Notes under the pieces: generated by a model
Database searches by the model: none
Told to the model about the DNA's origin: nothing
The model's input: the letters and a program-made list of their open reading frames with translations, nothing else
DNA from: Phoronis australis
Lineage: Eukaryota > Phoronida > Phoronidae
Assembly: GCA_002633005.1 (NCBI GenBank)
Contig: NMRA01000393.1
Coordinates: 6,437-46,023 of the forward strand
DNA: 39,587 nucleotides
Direction: 5' to 3'
Part shown: positions 1-39,587 of the stretch, one piece after another
Position numbering within the stretch: the first letter of the stretch is position 1
Layout of the letters: every line of letters begins with the position of its first letter
Translations under genes and position numbers: made by a program

Positions 1-50
1 TAACATTTTACGAATGTCTCATGTTACAGAATGCTGCCCTGTGTTCTTAC

Positions 51-36807
<36,757 letters not shown>

Positions 36808-36884
36808 GTTCCAACTAACGCTCTTCCTTCCCTCACGCTAAACTTCTCAACTAGGAATGTCACGCTTGTTGACACGGTTATTCT

Positions 36885-36924
36885 TCTATATAAAAACGGG
36901 ATTCCCTGGATTCAGTTCAGTACG
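36885..36924. promoter_or_regulatory. Possible TATA-like core promoter near ABCC1-like exon 1
   Basis: TATATAAAA on the plus strand at 36887-36895; its complement gives TTTTATATAG on the minus strand, about 80 bp upstream of the start codon at 36807. That spacing would allow a 5' UTR of about 50 nt for the transporter gene. On the plus strand an initiator-like TCAGTT lies about 27 bp downstream, so the site could also fire the other way. Only the motifs are visible; the region is also somewhat richer in CpG than the introns. Confidence 0.25.
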
Positions 36925-39587
36925 GTTTCGCCAGTTATACATTTGAGCCCCAAAACATGAATGTCTACAGATAAAATTAAAACGTTTCGAATAGGTGATT
37001 TCTATTGGTCCTCACGCCAGTTTCCAAAGGTTGTGACCCATTATTTGTCCAATCGAATTCTCACCACGTGTGCACAATCAAAACCGCCGAACCAGACAGC
37101 TTATTCGCTCAGAGACGGAAATCTCTTTTGCCGGGACTTGCTGAAGTTGGCATTTTCGACTATCACCGTATGAGTCATAGCAAATACGGACTCTGGTCAT
37201 AGAAATAAATAGAAAAGTACTCATAACTACAAAAGCCAACACTTGCGTGTATACGCGGAGCACGATGCAGTGTTACCTTGACAGCCAAGAGCTCGGCGGC
37301 GCTACCGAAAATAGCGGCCAGTGGCACTGCATGCGAACAAGCCTAGGACCAATATGTATATTACTCCCAGGACCAAGTAAACCCACGTCGCATTTTAAAA
37401 ATCCACCTCGAATACATAAATGCTAGATTAAAAATTTTCCCGCCATTTTACGAGCCAGAACTGATTTTTAGTTAGTCGAGAAAATGTTTGGATTATATAT
37501 GCTCTAATACCTGCGGCGTTCACGAATCATTCGCGTACCCCGGCCAGCCTAAAAACTCAGGGGCTCCAATTCTTGAGAATGTGGACCTTTTACCAAAATT
37601 CGGGGCATACTTTCAGAGCTATGAATTTACCGTACATTTTTCCAGTGGCCCCACTCTGGTATTGTATTAACAGAGACAACTACCGCTCTGTTTTTTAGTT
37701 TTTCTTTTTTATTTCTCGAAATTGTATATCACGGTTAGCATCAATTGCTGCGCATTCCTGATTTTTGAAAACTAATATAGATCTTTTCATAGTTAGGGGT
37801 GCAGCCCGCCTTGAAGGGAGCCATTGATGACATTCAAGTTGGAACCCTTTTTGTGTTTTCTATTGACAAATTCATAAGGGGCCACTCACGGAGAGAGGAC
37901 CCAATGTTGAAATAGATTACCTCTATTTTCATTTTTTGTGAATTCGTACGTACAACCGGTTCATGTTGAGGAAGGTCATTTCTTTGCAGGGTCACACGTC
38001 TATATGAAGTGAAGTGTCACTCTGTTCCGAGCCTTTCATCTTACGGTGTCCCATTTCAGATGGGACCCTCTCTCGTTGGGGCGGTTTGGGGGAATTGTCC
38101 CTTTGTCTCTCTATATATAAAAACCCGACATTGCCAAGTACTCAGGAGGGGAAGCTCAGATTCCAAATTCATCAAAAAAATTCGTGCACAACACATCAGT
38201 ATCAAGACATTCGATTAAAACAACCATAACATATGAAAATACAATAGGACTGAACGCTATGGAACGGAGTTGAAAATAGTTACTATGAGTTGTTTCTTAG
38301 GAAATCGTACAAGTCGAAAAGATTGTGGAGGCTACGGGGTTTTTGATCGAACGACGTACTAAAAGTACTGGAAACCATAAACAAAGATTCCAGCGTTTTT
38401 TATTGGAGTTCAACTTTATGTCAGTCTTGAACGATAATAGGTACCTTAATACGAGTATCAGTTTCTCCCGGTTACCTGTCAAAAATCTGCGACCTAATCT
38501 AGAAACTAATCTTGTAAGAATTGGTGATGTTTTAGTGAATTTAGTTGCATCGTGAAATTGAAAAACTCTATAATCCGATCCCCAAATGGGTGCACCTTGG
38601 ACAATATTTCCTATCCAAAATAACAAGGCATTGAAGACATTCGGACAGTTCCAAAATATAAACTCACAATTCAAATGACAATAAATGCAATACTTTTTGA
38701 CTTAGGCACGAGATTTGTAAACACACAAACAGGAGACCATGGAGTCGGTTGTTGGTTTCTGATTTAGCCTACATGTTTATGCATCTACAAAAATGTAATG
38801 ATTGATAGTTGATTTTTTTACAATAAGAGGTTATGATGCTTCACTGAACTTAGTTGTAAGTTGAAAGTGAGAAAATTCGATCTATCATCAGATCCTCACA
38901 TAGCAAAGTATACTAAACGATTTTTGTTTATCTGAAATAAGTCTCAAGGATATTCATGAATGTCCAACAGTCTACAAAGTGTCCCAAAATGACAAGTCCC
39001 GAACTTTGGAACTAGATTACTTGTTTAATTTAAAAAACACGGTAAACTGAAAAAGGAGTTTAAATCTTTAAATAAATCAAATTAAACTCATTACTCATGA
39101 ACTTGGAAAGGTTCAATGGTCTTGATGTTTCTAGTTCCCAGTGCGCCGCAATGAGTCTTCTCAGTCTTCAAAACTGAAGCGTTTGCTTGCCGTCAGTGGA
39201 CGCACCCACGGTAAAAGTAAATTATGTAACCACATACATAAACCAGCAAGGCCGCGCAGAATCTCGGTGATTCAGGGAACTGAATTTGAACTCAGTCCAA
39301 GGCAAGTGTGGGACACACTCAGGCATCATTTTTCCCAGCCAGAAACCTGATAACTGAGAAAGTGACCGTGTTTCAACAAGGGCCTTGAACTATACCAGGG
39401 ACCTCGGGACCTCACCATTTCAAATTCCTTCAAAGAATAACCGTGAATGAAATGAGCATTCCCGAAACTGCATCATTGATAACGGCGTCGGATGGGTACG
39501 AACTAATACTTGTCTCAAGTGAAGAAAAAGATCATAGTTGAGCTGACCAGAGAATAGCCTGGTTCATCGAATTTCGGGGGGGGGGGG
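36925..39587. other. Upstream flank of the transporter gene: no gene recognised
   Basis: Several short frames exist on both strands but none shows family motifs or splice-linked continuation. A 70-codon plus frame at 36961-37173 follows the TATA/initiator-like pair and is discussed as a finding. A second plus-strand TATATATAAAA is at about 38110. The window ends in a run of G. Confidence 0.4.

Noticed and set aside
38297-38674. 125-codon minus-strand frame in the upstream flank
   Set aside because: No recognisable domain, composition like non-coding DNA, overlapped by other random frames.

Overview
The window is animal nuclear DNA, about 38-40% GC by eye. It has a split gene with GT-AG introns, many minisatellites, transposon relics, two single-base Ns (3789, 29941) and an 861-base N gap. 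Nothing looks prokaryotic. The exon pattern and repeat style suit an invertebrate, perhaps a marine deuterostome such as a lancelet or hemichordate, but the species cannot be settled from the sequence alone.

One gene fills almost everything. On the minus strand, from 36807 down to 51, 21 coding exons join in frame (3447 nt, 1149 codons) to encode most of an ABCC1/MRP1-type multidrug-resistance-associated ABC exporter. In order they give the extra N-terminal membrane domain TMD0 (exons 1-5), the L0 linker (exons 6-7 and the start of 8), TMD1 (exons 8-13), NBD1 (exons 14-18), the linker (exon 19) and the first part of TMD2 (exons 20-21). The rest of TMD2, NBD2 and the 3' end lie to the left of base 1. 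Exon lengths such as 177, 138, 62, 132 and 178 nt match, as far as I recall them, those of vertebrate ABCC1. NBD1 has good Walker A, signature and Walker B motifs, but the H-loop histidine is glutamine and the catalytic position is Asp.

The introns hold the rest. There are at least a dozen unrelated tandem arrays (units of 9 to 66 bp) at 3.0-4.0, 6.4, 7.9, 10.2, 12.0, 12.2, 15.7, 16.5, 22.6, 23.7, 26.6 and 34.4 kb. A 5'-truncated non-LTR retrotransposon lies antisense at 8.05-9.1 kb. Two copies of an element with CAGG..CTCGACA-like ends lie at 13.4-15.3 and 31.5-32.2 kb. A DNA element with perfect 28-bp terminal inverted repeats spans the N gap at 19.4-20.7 kb. A 70-bp near-palindrome lies at 29.1 kb. 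Intron 8 contains tandem copies of the end of exon 8 that keep splice signals and could act as in-frame microexons.

From about 36.8 kb to the end is the presumed promoter and upstream flank. It is somewhat richer in CpG and has a TATA-like site about 80 bp upstream of the start codon. I could not identify any second gene. I did not find a clearly new multi-gene system. The most unusual items are the exon-8 microexon array, the degenerate NBD1, and a minisatellite whose unit matches the exon-12 splice donor.
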